The notes under the pieces are model-generated. The model worked only from the letters and a program-made list of their open reading frames with translations, had not been told where the DNA came from and did not search any database. The position numbers were made by a program, and so were the translations under genes. 64,000 nucleotides of DNA from Novosphingobium decolorationis (GTDB lineage: Bacteria; Pseudomonadota; Alphaproteobacteria; Sphingomonadales; Sphingomonadaceae), in NCBI RefSeq assembly GCF_018417475.1, contig NZ_CP054856.1, positions 744,001 through 808,000 of the forward strand, in the 5' to 3' direction. Numbering within the stretch: the stretch's first letter is position 1; each line of letters opens with the position of its first letter. Below are positions 26,276 through 33,803 of this stretch, piece after piece.

Positions 26276-26369
26276 GCGCTTCGAGCGCGCGCTATCCGCA
26301 CAGCAATAAGCCTTCGCGCCAAGCCCTTGACCTGAGACGGTAACGCTCACAGGGATACGCAACGCACGT

Positions 26370-26435
26370 GTTGCAGCCCCGGAACGGCGGCGCTGCAACC
26401 GGGGCGCACCATAGCTGCGGGCGCATCAGCGCCCC
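26370..26435 (+). promoter_or_regulatory. Possible structured leader upstream of the thioesterase gene
   Basis: Within the 276-base gap after truA there are three mutually exclusive pairings. GTTGCAGC (26370-26377) pairs with GCTGCAAC (26392-26399). CCCCGG (26377-26382) pairs with CCGGGG (26399-26404), crossing the first like an H-type pseudoknot. GGGGCGC (26401-26407) pairs with GCGCCCC (26429-26435). The rest of the gap shows no gene; a TTGACC at about 26328 may be a -35 element. I recognise no known riboswitch class. Confidence 0.35.
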
Positions 26436-26551
26436 GCACGCGCCGCGCCCGAACCCCACAGGAGAGCAAAGGTCCCCCTTCCCGGCATTACGCCGAAGCT
26501 GGGGTATGCCTGCGCCGTCCCTGTTGCCACCACGTCCACGCGGGAACCCGA

Positions 26552-27367
26552 ATGTCCTCTGATTACCTGATTACCCCTACCCCCGAAGATACCCAGACCT
26601 TTGCCGACAGCTCGGTGCGCCTCATCGACATGATCTTTCCGGGCGACACCAACCACCATGGCACGCTGTTCGGCGGTGTGGCTCTGGCCCATATGGACAA
26701 GGTGGCCTTCCTGACCGCCACGCGGCACGGCCGCGCGCCCTTCGTCACCGCGCGCTCGGAACGCATCGACTTCACCGCACCCGGGTTCTCGGGCGAGATG
26801 GTCGAAGTGCATGGCACGCTGACGCGCGTGGGCAACAGCTCGCTCGATGTCGAAGTCAATGTCATTGCCGAGGAACTGGTGAGCGGCGAGCGGCGCAACC
26901 TGACGCGCGGGCTCTTCACCATGGTCGCACGCAAGGGCCCCGATACGCGCCTGCCCCTCCCGCCGATGCCTGCCCCGGCCCCCGAACCAGCCGAGGACGA
27001 GCCGCTGCGCATGGTGGAGATGGTCTTTCCCACCTCCACCAACCACCACGGCAACCTGTTCGGCGGCGATGCCATGAAGATGATGGGCAAGGCCGCGTTC
27101 ATCGCGGCCACCCGCCATTGCCGCGAGATCGTGGTGATGGCCTCCTCCGACCGCATCGACTTCACCTCGCCGATCGGTGAAGGTTCGATGATCGAACTCG
27201 TCTCGCGCATCCGCATGACGGGGCGCAGCTCGATGCTGGTCGAGGTCGAACTGTGGGCCGAGGAACTGCTGAGCGGCCTGCGCAGCCACGCCGCGACCGC
27301 ACGCTACACCATGGTCGCCGTCGACAAGGACGGCCGGCCCCAAAGCTTCACCCGCACCGGCTCCTGA
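26552..27367 (+). CDS. Acyl-CoA thioesterase, tandem hotdog domains
   Basis: This 271-residue protein contains two hotdog domains joined by a proline-rich linker (about 130-150, PLPPMPAPAPEP). Each has the acyl-CoA thioesterase motif: TNHHGTLFGG at 33-42 and TNHHGNLFGG at about 163-172. Each also has an RIDFT segment. The YciA/Acot7-type enzymes hydrolyse acyl-CoA to fatty acid and CoA. In double-domain members one half often carries the catalytic residues; both look intact here. It is monocistronic, with a possible structured leader upstream and a terminator downstream. Confidence 0.9.
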   Translation: MSSDYLITPTPEDTQTFADSSVRLIDMIFPGDTNHHGTLFGGVALAHMDKVAFLTATRHGRAPFVTARSERIDFTAPGFSGEMVEVHGTLTRVGNSSLDVEVNVIAEELVSGERRNLTRGLFTMVARKGPDTRLPLPPMPAPAPEPAEDEPLRMVEMVFPTSTNHHGNLFGGDAMKMMGKAAFIAATRHCREIVVMASSDRIDFTSPIGEGSMIELVSRIRMTGRSSMLVEVELWAEELLSGLRSHAATARYTMVAVDKDGRPQSFTRTGS

Positions 27368-27371
27368 CACG

Positions 27372-27412
27372 AAAAGGGCCTGCCGCTCCCCACGGAACGG
27401 CAGGCCCTTTTC
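27372..27412. terminator. Bidirectional intrinsic terminator
   Basis: A 14-base stem (AAAAGGGCCTGCCG and its complement) with A- and T-runs lies between the converging thioesterase and GMC oxidoreductase genes. Confidence 0.9.
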
Positions 27413-27431
27413 ACATAGGCCCAGGAGGCGA

Positions 27432-29051
27432 TCAGGCGATCTTCTTCAGCACTGGCTGCGCAGGCTGACCCGCGATCTGATCGGCGAGGCGCAGCGCCAG
27501 CGCGACAATGGTGAAGGTCGGGTTCGCCCAGCCCGAGGTCGGGAAGACCGAGCTGCCCGCGATGTAGAGGTTGTTGACCCCGTGGACGCGGCACTGCGCG
27601 TCGACCACGCCCTCGGACGGTGAGTTGGACATGCGCGTCGTGCCCATGTGGTGGTAGCCGCCGATCGGATGCGCGCTGACCAGCGGATCGAAGGTCCACT
27701 CGCGGCGCGCGCCCGAAAGCCAGGGCTCCTTGTCCACCTTGCCCAGCCCCATCCGCTCGATCTCGGCCCCGAAGGTGGAGACCAGCCGGTCGACCGAGTG
27801 CACGTCAAGGTCGGTGAGGCGCCAGTCCAGTTCCACGCGCGGCATGCCCAGCGCATCGCGCTCGCCCGAAAGGCGCACCCGGCTGTCGGGATTGGGCGCC
27901 TGTTCCGCGCGCACAAGAAGCGCGGCTTCCACGCGGTTGAGCTTGTACAGCAGCCACGAACGCGCGGGGTCGGCCACCTTCTGCGCCATCGTCGCCGCCC
28001 GCTTGGTGACCAGCCACATGAGGCGCGCGTGGCGCGTGGGCGAGAGATCGTGCTTGATCTTGTTGTAGGCGCGCATGCCCATGAACTGGCGGCTGTCCGA
28101 CGGCTGGCGCGGAGCGATCGTCATCGAGGTGTTGAGCATGCCCTCGCGGCGCTGGGTGCTCTCGGCGGCGGCCAGCAACGCGGCCACCGTCTGGCCGTTC
28201 AGGGTGTGGCGGCGGCCATAGGCCTTGAACATGTCCCAGACGAGCCTGGTCGTGACATGCCCGCCGCGCGCGTGGGGATGCTCCATGAAGAAGCGGCCGA
28301 CCAGATCGTGCCCGTTGCCCAGGCCCTTGGCATGGACCTGGTTGGACGCGAGCAGCAGACGCGGATTCTCGATCCCGCCCGAGGCGAGAACGACCTCGCG
28401 GGCATTGATGCGCGCGCGGCGGCCCGCCAGGTTCGCGATGTCGAGACCGGTCACATGGGCCCCGCTGTGGTCGGTCCGGATCTGGGTCGCGGTGGCGTGA
28501 GTCAGGATCGTACAGCGCGGATGGCTGACGAGGTCACGGCAATTCTTGATGTTGAAGCGGCTGAATTCCGGGTCGAAATTCCACAGCTTCACGGTCATCG
28601 TGTCGTCGAATTCGGGAAACCAGACGCCGACGCGCGCCAGATCCTTGGCTTCGAGCCGACGCTCGGGCAGGCCGAAATAGCCGCGCGATTCGTCATAATA
28701 TTCCTGCATCTGCGCATAGGAGACCGGCCAGCCCGAGTGCGGCACCCAGTCGCGGCGCTCGAAATCGATGGGGTCGAGCTCGGCGATACGCCCGCCCCAG
28801 ATCGCGGTGGTCCCGCCAAAGAAGCGCATCCGGGCGTGATCGAGTCGGTAGTAGGGCGCGCCGACCGTTTCGCCCGCGTTGAGATCGCTCGTGTCCTCCT
28901 CGTAGTCGAAGCCGCCCGATTCCAGGATCGTGACGCTTCGGCCGGCCGCCAGCAGGCGGCGCGCGACGGTAATACCCGCAACTCCGGATCCCACGACGCA
29001 CACGTCGGCATCGAAGGTGGACAATTCGGTGGACTTGAAATCGATAATCAT
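27432..29051 (-). CDS. GMC family FAD-dependent oxidoreductase
   Basis: The 539-residue flavoprotein has the N-terminal dinucleotide-binding motif VVGSGVAGITVARRL (GSGVAG at 21-26) and ends with the GMC C-terminal domain (HPIGGYHHMGTTRM, NLYIAGSSVFPTSGWANPTFTIVALALRLAD), including the catalytic histidine region and the second FAD contact. Members oxidise alcohols, sugars or sterols; the substrate is unknown. No export signal is visible. ATG 29051 is preferred; a GTG at 29081 would add ten residues. The upstream region holds a direct repeat that may bind a regulator. Confidence 0.88.
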   Translation of the reverse strand: MIIDFKSTELSTFDADVCVVGSGVAGITVARRLLAAGRSVTILESGGFDYEEDTSDLNAGETVGAPYYRLDHARMRFFGGTTAIWGGRIAELDPIDFERRDWVPHSGWPVSYAQMQEYYDESRGYFGLPERRLEAKDLARVGVWFPEFDDTMTVKLWNFDPEFSRFNIKNCRDLVSHPRCTILTHATATQIRTDHSGAHVTGLDIANLAGRRARINAREVVLASGGIENPRLLLASNQVHAKGLGNGHDLVGRFFMEHPHARGGHVTTRLVWDMFKAYGRRHTLNGQTVAALLAAAESTQRREGMLNTSMTIAPRQPSDSRQFMGMRAYNKIKHDLSPTRHARLMWLVTKRAATMAQKVADPARSWLLYKLNRVEAALLVRAEQAPNPDSRVRLSGERDALGMPRVELDWRLTDLDVHSVDRLVSTFGAEIERMGLGKVDKEPWLSGARREWTFDPLVSAHPIGGYHHMGTTRMSNSPSEGVVDAQCRVHGVNNLYIAGSSVFPTSGWANPTFTIVALALRLADQIAGQPAQPVLKKIA

Positions 29052-29194
29052 GACAGGGTCTTCGTTTCCGGGATGGGACACAGCTTCACACAGGGAGGCT
29101 ACATCCAGTCGCCGAAACGGCCCTCTTCGGGGGTTTTGCAGTGCGTTTCAGACCATCGACGGCCATGGCCAACACGAAACCAGATTGCGGGATT

Positions 29195-29213
29195 GTGTCA
29201 GCTTGGTGTCAGC
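29195..29213. promoter_or_regulatory. Direct repeat GTGTCAGC x2, candidate operator for the GMC gene
   Basis: GTGTCAGC occurs at 29195-29202 and again at 29206-29213, an 11-bp period that puts both copies on the same face of the helix. It lies about 145 bases upstream of the GMC start. A regulator is not identified; assignment is inference. Confidence 0.35.
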
Positions 29214-29313
29214 CCCTGTTGCTATGCTATGTAGTTAAACAAAGCGCGATTGCCAGATACGCATTGTAACCCATTTCTCAGCACCGCGTGAGTATTTTTC
29301 AACATGCGGCCAA

Positions 29314-29367
29314 CGCAATTGCGCCCCGGACCGAGAGGCTTCCCTCCCGCTCCGGGGCGCAATTGCG
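29314..29367. repeat. 17-bp perfect inverted repeat with nested palindromes, downstream of cobS
   Basis: Arms CGCAATTGCGCCCCGGA (29314-29330) and its exact complement (29351-29367) flank a 20-base spacer. Each arm contains the 10-bp palindrome CGCAATTGCG. It lies 51 bases past the cobS stop in the 366-base gap before the GMC gene (29052-29417). There is no T-run on either side, so it is not a standard intrinsic terminator. The rest of the gap has no gene. Confidence 0.8.
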
Positions 29368-29417
29368 ATGTATCTTTGTCTTTCAGAGCCTTCGCAGCAC
29401 CCAGGTGCAGCGAAAGA

Positions 29418-30410
29418 TCAGGCCTTGCCGACGACGCTTTCGGGAAGGTCGTTGCCAAAGACACGCTGGTAGTATTCGGCCACCAGCATGCGCTCGGTCT
29501 CGTCGCACTTGTTGAGGAACGAGAGTCGGAACGCGAATCCCACGTCGTTGAAGATCGCGGTGTTCTGCGCCCAGGTAATGACGGTACGCGGGCTCATCAC
29601 GGTGGAGATGTCCCCGTTCATGAAGCCCTGGCGCGAGAAATCAGCGACCTTGACCATCTGCGCGATGACCTCGGGGGCGACCTGCGTGACCTTCTTGCTC
29701 ACGATGTCGACTTCGGTTTCCGACGGGAGGTAGTTGAGGCCGACGACCAAGTTCCAGCGGTCCATCTGGCCCTGGTTGATCTGCTGCGTGCCATGATAGA
29801 GGCCCGAAGTATCGCCAAGGCCCACTGTGTTGGCCGTCGCGAACAGACGGAAGTGCTTGTCCGGGCGGATCACGCGGTTCTGGTCGAGCAGGGTCAGCTT
29901 GCCCTCGGTCTCGAGAATGCGCTGGATCACGAACATCACGTCAGGGCGGCCCGCGTCGTATTCGTCGAAGACCAGCGCGACCGGGTGCTGCAGCGCCCAG
30001 GGAAGCAGGCCTTCGCGGAACTCGGTCACCTGCATGCCGTTGCGCAGCACGATCGCGTCACGCCCGATGAGGTCGATACGGCTGATGTGGGCATCAAGGT
30101 TGATGCGGATGCACGGCCAGTTGAGGCGGGCTGCGACCTGTTCGATATGGGTCGACTTGCCGGTCCCGTGATAGCCCTGGACCATCACGCGGCGGTTGTA
30201 GGCAAAGCCGGCCAGGATCGCGAGCGTGGTGTCCGGATCGAACACGTAGGTCTCGTCAAGATCGGGAACGCGCTCGTCCGCTTCGGAGAAGGCAGGCACC
30301 TTCATGTCGATGTCGATCCCGAAGGTTTCGCGAACATCAAGTTCGATATCGGGTGCGGCGAGCACGGTGGCTTCGCGGTTCTCGGCTTGGGTCATCGCTG
30401 TCTCTGTCAT
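29418..30410 (-). CDS. cobS: Cobaltochelatase subunit CobS
   Basis: This 330-residue AAA+ ATPase is the small subunit of the aerobic cobaltochelatase (CobNST), which inserts cobalt into hydrogenobyrinic acid diamide during B12 synthesis. Walker A is GYHGTGKST at 79-87, Walker B is [11 protein letters not shown], and [14 protein letters not shown] opens the conserved N-terminus. ATG 30410 or ATG 30395 could be the start; neither has a clear ribosome binding site. The usual partner cobT is not adjacent on either side in this window. The same CobS/CobT-like pair also occurs in organisms where it may serve other chelatase-like roles. Confidence 0.92.
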   Translation of the reverse strand: MTETAMTQAENREATVLAAPDIELDVRETFGIDIDMKVPAFSEADERVPDLDETYVFDPDTTLAILAGFAYNRRVMVQGYHGTGKSTHIEQVAARLNWPCIRINLDAHISRIDLIGRDAIVLRNGMQVTEFREGLLPWALQHPVALVFDEYDAGRPDVMFVIQRILETEGKLTLLDQNRVIRPDKHFRLFATANTVGLGDTSGLYHGTQQINQGQMDRWNLVVGLNYLPSETEVDIVSKKVTQVAPEVIAQMVKVADFSRQGFMNGDISTVMSPRTVITWAQNTAIFNDVGFAFRLSFLNKCDETERMLVAEYYQRVFGNDLPESVVGKA

Positions 30411-30484
30411 CGCGCTACCCGACTAAAGGACAGAGCACCGCACCGCAACATGCTTTGCACCGCAAAGGCTTTTTCCCGGTCCGC

Positions 30485-30511
30485 TGGTGTCGGGCACCCG
30501 CCGCGACACCA
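30485..30511 (-). terminator. Hairpin downstream of the HxlR-family gene
   Basis: Arms TGGTGTCG (30485-30492) and CGACACCA (30504-30511) lie just past the regulator stop on its strand. No T-run follows, so termination is only likely. Confidence 0.5.
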
Positions 30512-30515
30512 ACGA

Positions 30516-31253
30516 TCAGAGTGCTTTGGGACCCGCTTGCGCAAAAAGTCCGGCAAAGCGGTCGGCAAGAGCCGGATCCCCCTCACTGCGCAGGCCCTTC
30601 TCCGGCACGTCACGCTCTGCGCCTGAAAAGAGCACCTCGTGCAGATCGCGGGCAGTTCGCGCCGTGAAGCGCAGCTCCGGTGCGCGCAGGGCCGCGCCTC
30701 CGGGATGAATGGTCATGCCGGAGGCCCGAACGCGCGCGGCAAAACGCTGTTCGGCAATGTCGAAAGCGACCCACAGATCGAGCTTTCCAATGCGTTCGGG
30801 AACGAGCCAGGACCGCAAGGCGAGCATCAAGGCCACCGGAGTTAGCGGGAGCTCTTCGCCCTGCACGTCCCCCTCGCGATACGCCCAGCGCACGAGCGCG
30901 CACAGCACGTCCTCAAGGCCCTGTCCCCATTGCGTGAGCCCATAGGCACGCGCGGAGACCGGAGGCGGCAGCAGGCAAGGCTGGACCACGCCGCTGGCTT
31001 CCAGCGTCTCCAGCCGCTCGCTCAGGATCTTGGCCGAGAGGCCCGGCAAGGCCGCGCGAATCTCGTTGAAGCGCCGCGCCCCCAGCAGGAGTTCGCGGGC
31101 GATCAGCAGCGACCACCGTTCCCCCATGAGCTCGAGCGCCTGCGCGGCCCCGCAGCCGTCCTGGTACCAGCGCCGGGCCTTGTGGGCCGGAGCCTGCGCC
31201 AGTGCCGCAGCCGACATGCCATCCGTTTGACGCGAGATCTGCTGAAGTCCCAT
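30516..31253 (-). CDS. HxlR-family transcriptional regulator with C-terminal sensor-like domain
   Basis: The 245-residue protein has an HxlR winged helix (about 37-110): ALELMGERWSLLIARELLLGARRFNEIRAALPGLSAKILSERLETLEASGVV. After it comes an extra domain of about 120 residues, longer than the basic 110-residue HxlR protein and reminiscent of the SCP2-like tail seen in related sphingomonad regulators. ATG 31253 is used; ATG 31217 is an alternative that would shorten it by 12 residues. It is divergent from a glutathione S-transferase gene and probably controls that gene and itself through the palindrome next to its start. Confidence 0.85.
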   Translation of the reverse strand: MGLQQISRQTDGMSAAALAQAPAHKARRWYQDGCGAAQALELMGERWSLLIARELLLGARRFNEIRAALPGLSAKILSERLETLEASGVVQPCLLPPPVSARAYGLTQWGQGLEDVLCALVRWAYREGDVQGEELPLTPVALMLALRSWLVPERIGKLDLWVAFDIAEQRFAARVRASGMTIHPGGAALRAPELRFTARTARDLHEVLFSGAERDVPEKGLRSEGDPALADRFAGLFAQAGPKAL

Positions 31254-31270
31254 GGTTGCAATTGGTAACC
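31254..31270. promoter_or_regulatory. Imperfect palindrome, candidate HxlR operator
   Basis: GGTTGCAATTGGTAACC has symmetric ends GGTT/AACC and an AATT centre. It abuts the HxlR-family start codon in the 205-base divergent region shared with the GST gene. The pattern resembles GTTAC-type HxlR sites; assignment is inference. Confidence 0.45.
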
Positions 31271-31458
31271 CTCCACCAGACCTGCACAAAACAGGACTGC
31301 CTCCATATCGGAGCGAAAAGGGCCTCATTGCCCCCGCGATCTCCTGGCATGTCCACACCTTCGGTCCGCCGCGAAGCGATTGACGGCAGGCGCGCCTTGC
31401 CGCAGCTTCCCGGGACAAGGCTCTGCGGCAGGGGTTCGCCGGGCAAGGAGAACGGTTC

Positions 31459-32091
31459 TTGGCTGACTACACGTTCTACACCAATCCCATGTCGCGCGGG
31501 CAGATTGCGCGCTGGGCCCTGCACGAAGTCGAAGCAGACTACGATCAGGAACTGGTCGACTGGAGCGCCAAGAGCGCCGATTTCCTTGCGGCAAACCCGA
31601 TGGGCAAGGTGCCCACCCTTATCCATCACGCCAACGAAGGCCCGCGCGTGGTGAGCGAGGCCGCCGCCGTCTGCCTCTATCTTGCCGAGATGCACCCCGA
31701 GGCCGAACTGCTGCCCGACGACACGCAGATGGCGGATTACTACCGCTGGACCTTCTTCTGCGCAGGCCCCGTCGACCAGGCCCTCACCGCCAAGGCGCTG
31801 GGCTTCGGCCCCTCCGACGCGCGGCAGGAAGGGCTCGTCAGCTTCGGCAATTTCGAGCGCCTGATCGCCACGCTCGACCACCTTCTCGAAGACCGCATGT
31901 GGGTGTGCGGCGAACGCTTCACGATGGCCGATGTCTATGTCGGAAGTTCGATCGATTGGGGGCTCAACTTCGGCCTGCTGCCGCCCAACGAATCCTTCGT
32001 CGCCTATACCGAGCGTTGCCAGGCCCGCAGCGCCTACAAGGAAGCCAAGGCCATCGACGGCGCGCTGATCGCCAAGTCCGACAAGGCGTGA
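31459..32091 (+). CDS. Glutathione S-transferase family protein
   Basis: The 210-residue cytosolic protein has a thioredoxin-like N-terminal domain (TFYTNPMSRGQIARWALHE, with a cis-proline segment GKVPTLIHH and SEAAAVCLYLAE) and an alpha-helical C-terminal domain (CGERFTMADVYVGSSIDWG). It should use glutathione to conjugate or reduce an electrophilic compound; the substrate is not known. The start is TTG at 31459 behind a GGAG site nine bases upstream. It is divergent from the HxlR-family regulator and followed 30 bases later by another glutathione-linked gene. Confidence 0.9.
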   Translation: MADYTFYTNPMSRGQIARWALHEVEADYDQELVDWSAKSADFLAANPMGKVPTLIHHANEGPRVVSEAAAVCLYLAEMHPEAELLPDDTQMADYYRWTFFCAGPVDQALTAKALGFGPSDARQEGLVSFGNFERLIATLDHLLEDRMWVCGERFTMADVYVGSSIDWGLNFGLLPPNESFVAYTERCQARSAYKEAKAIDGALIAKSDKA

Positions 32092-32121
32092 GCCACCCGT
32101 CCATCAAGGGAGTGTGATGCG

Positions 32122-32604
32122 ATGCTGAGCGGAGAGGAAGGCGGCTGCGACTGTGGCAAGGTGCGCTACCGGCTCGAGGCCGAACCCATCGTCACCAAGT
32201 GCTGCCACTGCCACGCCTGCCAGCGCCAGACCGGCAGCGCGTTTGCCCTCAATCTGGTAATCGAGACCGTGCACATCACCCTGCTGGGCGAAGCCCCCGA
32301 AGCGGTGGAGATGCCCACTCAAAGCGGTCATGGACAGGCAAACTTCCGCTGCCCCCACTGCCGCATCTCGCTGTGGTCCACCTTCCACCAGGCCGGAGAC
32401 AAGGCCCGTTTCGTGCGCGCTGGCACCCTCGACAACACGCACGCCGTGGTTCCCGACCTGCATATCTTCACCAAGGCCAAGCAGGACTGGGTCGTCATCC
32501 CCGAAGGCGCCGAAGCCTTCGAGGCCTTCTACCGCGGCAAGGACGTCCCGCGCGTCTTCGGCGAAACCAATGCCGCACGCTGGAAGGCCGTGCTGGAGCG
32601 CTGA
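32122..32604 (+). CDS. GFA family protein (glutathione-dependent formaldehyde-activating enzyme-like)
   Basis: This 160-residue zinc protein has the GFA/CENP-V pattern: GGCDCGKVRY with C9 and C11, KCCHCHACQRQTGS with cysteines at 27-33, and RCPHC further on, giving the two zinc sites of the fold. Although named for formaldehyde activation, most family members have no proven activity. Its place directly after a GST suggests a shared transcript dealing with glutathione adducts; that is inference. It ends 34 bases before a REPIN-like repeat. Confidence 0.87.
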   Translation: MLSGEEGGCDCGKVRYRLEAEPIVTKCCHCHACQRQTGSAFALNLVIETVHITLLGEAPEAVEMPTQSGHGQANFRCPHCRISLWSTFHQAGDKARFVRAGTLDNTHAVVPDLHIFTKAKQDWVVIPEGAEAFEAFYRGKDVPRVFGETNAARWKAVLER

Positions 32605-32638
32605 CAGTCAGCGCGAAGGCAAAGGAAGTATGCTTTTT

Positions 32639-32751
32639 CAAGGGGCCATCGCCCCTTGCCCCCAAAATGGGCGACCTTAGCTCTCTCGGCCCACGCAGCT
32701 GGTGAGAGGTGAGCCAGACAGTTTTGGGAGCCCGAGGGCGATAGCCCTCGG
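32639..32751. repeat. REPIN-like intergenic repeat, copy 2
   Basis: This is the second 113-base copy. Left hairpin: CAAGGGGC (32639-32646), CATC, GCCCCTTG (32651-32658). Right hairpin: CCGAGGGC (32732-32739), GATA, GCCCTCGG (32744-32751). Both ends and the blocks just inside them match copy 1 closely, while the middle third has diverged. Like copy 1 it sits between two converging genes (GFA-type and J-domain). Confidence 0.75.
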
Positions 32752-32783
32752 AATCATCCCTTCACACTATCCTGAAGTTGCCC

Positions 32784-33383
32784 TCAGGCGAAAGCCGCCG
32801 CCTTCTTGAGCAGGTTGTAGGCCTCGACAACCTTCTGCAGCTTCTCGGCGTGGCCATGATCGCCGCCATTCTGATCGGGATGGTACTGGCGCAGGAGGCG
32901 GGTGTAGCGCATGCGCATCGTCTTGCGGTCGACATCGAGTTCGAGGCCGAGCACCTTCAGCGCGCCGCGTTCCGCGGGTGTGAAACGGGCGTTGGCGCGC
33001 ATCTCGTCCTGCACCTCGCCACGGCGGCGCTTGACGTGCTGGCGTGCGCGGGCCTGGATCGCCTCCAGCGGATCGGAGAAATGCGCCCAGTGCGGCGCGC
33101 CATCGACCGTCTCGTCGGGACGGAAGGCGCGCGCGGTGTGCTCCCAACCGTGCAGCGGAGACTGCGCGCGGAAGATTTCCTCGGCTTCCATGCCCTCGAA
33201 ATAGTCGTAACCGGCGTTGAACTCGCGCACGTGCTCCAGGCAGAACCACCGATAGTCGCCTGGCCCGTCGAAACTGGGCGAGCGCGAACCCGGCGCACGA
33301 AATTCGCCTGCCTCTTCACATCCCGGCCAGCTGCATTCGCGCCCGTCGGAATCGTATCTTCCATGAAATCTATGCTGTCTCAC
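32784..33383 (-). CDS. J-domain protein (DnaJ-like co-chaperone)
   Basis: The 199-residue protein has a cysteine-containing N-terminal region (CSWPGCEEAGEF, FCLEHVREFN) and a C-terminal J-domain with the HPD motif in LLRQYHPDQNGG, followed by AEKLQKVVEAYNLLKK. It should stimulate an Hsp70 for a specific client. A GTG at 33383 is preferred to the ATG at 33425, because the latter would overlap the divergent bolA start codon. In many alphaproteobacteria this gene stands between bolA and cobS; here four kilobases of accessory genes separate it from cobS. Confidence 0.87.
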   Translation of the reverse strand: MRQHRFHGRYDSDGRECSWPGCEEAGEFRAPGSRSPSFDGPGDYRWFCLEHVREFNAGYDYFEGMEAEEIFRAQSPLHGWEHTARAFRPDETVDGAPHWAHFSDPLEAIQARARQHVKRRRGEVQDEMRANARFTPAERGALKVLGLELDVDRKTMRMRYTRLLRQYHPDQNGGDHGHAEKLQKVVEAYNLLKKAAAFA

Positions 33384-33423
33384 CCGCTTCAAGATGGGCG
33401 AAACAGTCGCTAAATGAAACCCC

Positions 33424-33696
33424 ATGACCGGACCTATCGCCCAGGAAATCGCCCAGCGCCTGACCGCTGCCCTTGCTCCCACCCAGCTCGAGATCGTCAA
33501 CGACTCGGCCCATCACGCGGGCCACATGGGCGATGACGGCACGGGCGAATCGCACTTCACGATCCATATCGAAAGTGCGCAATTTGAAGGCGTTTCGCGC
33601 CTCCAGCGCCAGCGCATGGTGAACGCTGCACTGGGCGACATTCCCGGCGAGCGGGTCCATGCCCTTGCCATCAAGGCGCGCGCGCCCGGCGAGTGA
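33424..33696 (+). CDS. bolA: BolA family protein
   Basis: This 90-residue BolA/IbaG-type protein has the family core SHFTIHIESAQFEGVSRLQRQRMVNAAL and the following ERVHALAIKARAP. BolA proteins pair with monothiol glutaredoxins in Fe-S cluster handling and iron sensing. The start ATG at 33424 lies 41 bases from the divergent J-domain start, so one short region must hold both promoters. A strong hairpin follows the stop. Confidence 0.9.
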   Translation: MTGPIAQEIAQRLTAALAPTQLEIVNDSAHHAGHMGDDGTGESHFTIHIESAQFEGVSRLQRQRMVNAALGDIPGERVHALAIKARAPGE

Positions 33697-33702
33697 TCAC
33701 CT

Positions 33703-33766
33703 CCTGCAAATTTGTCCCTCGATTTTGGCGATGAGCGCCATCGCCAAAATCGCGGGCTTCTGCAGG
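33703..33766. terminator. Large hairpin between bolA and hisG
   Basis: A 14-bp perfect stem (CGATTTTGGCGATG at 33720-33733 and its complement at 33739-33752) has a 5-base loop. An outer 6-bp stem (CCTGCA 33703-33708, TGCAGG 33761-33766) encloses it. No T-run follows, so it may be a terminator or a processed leader for the his operon. Confidence 0.6.
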
Positions 33767-33803
33767 TTGCCCTTTGGCCTGCGTGCGCCTAAATGCGCGC
33801 ACC

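Noticed and set aside
27648..29234. Long plus-strand frame opposite the GMC oxidoreductase
   Set aside because: The minus strand has both GMC signatures; the antisense translation has no recognisable domain.
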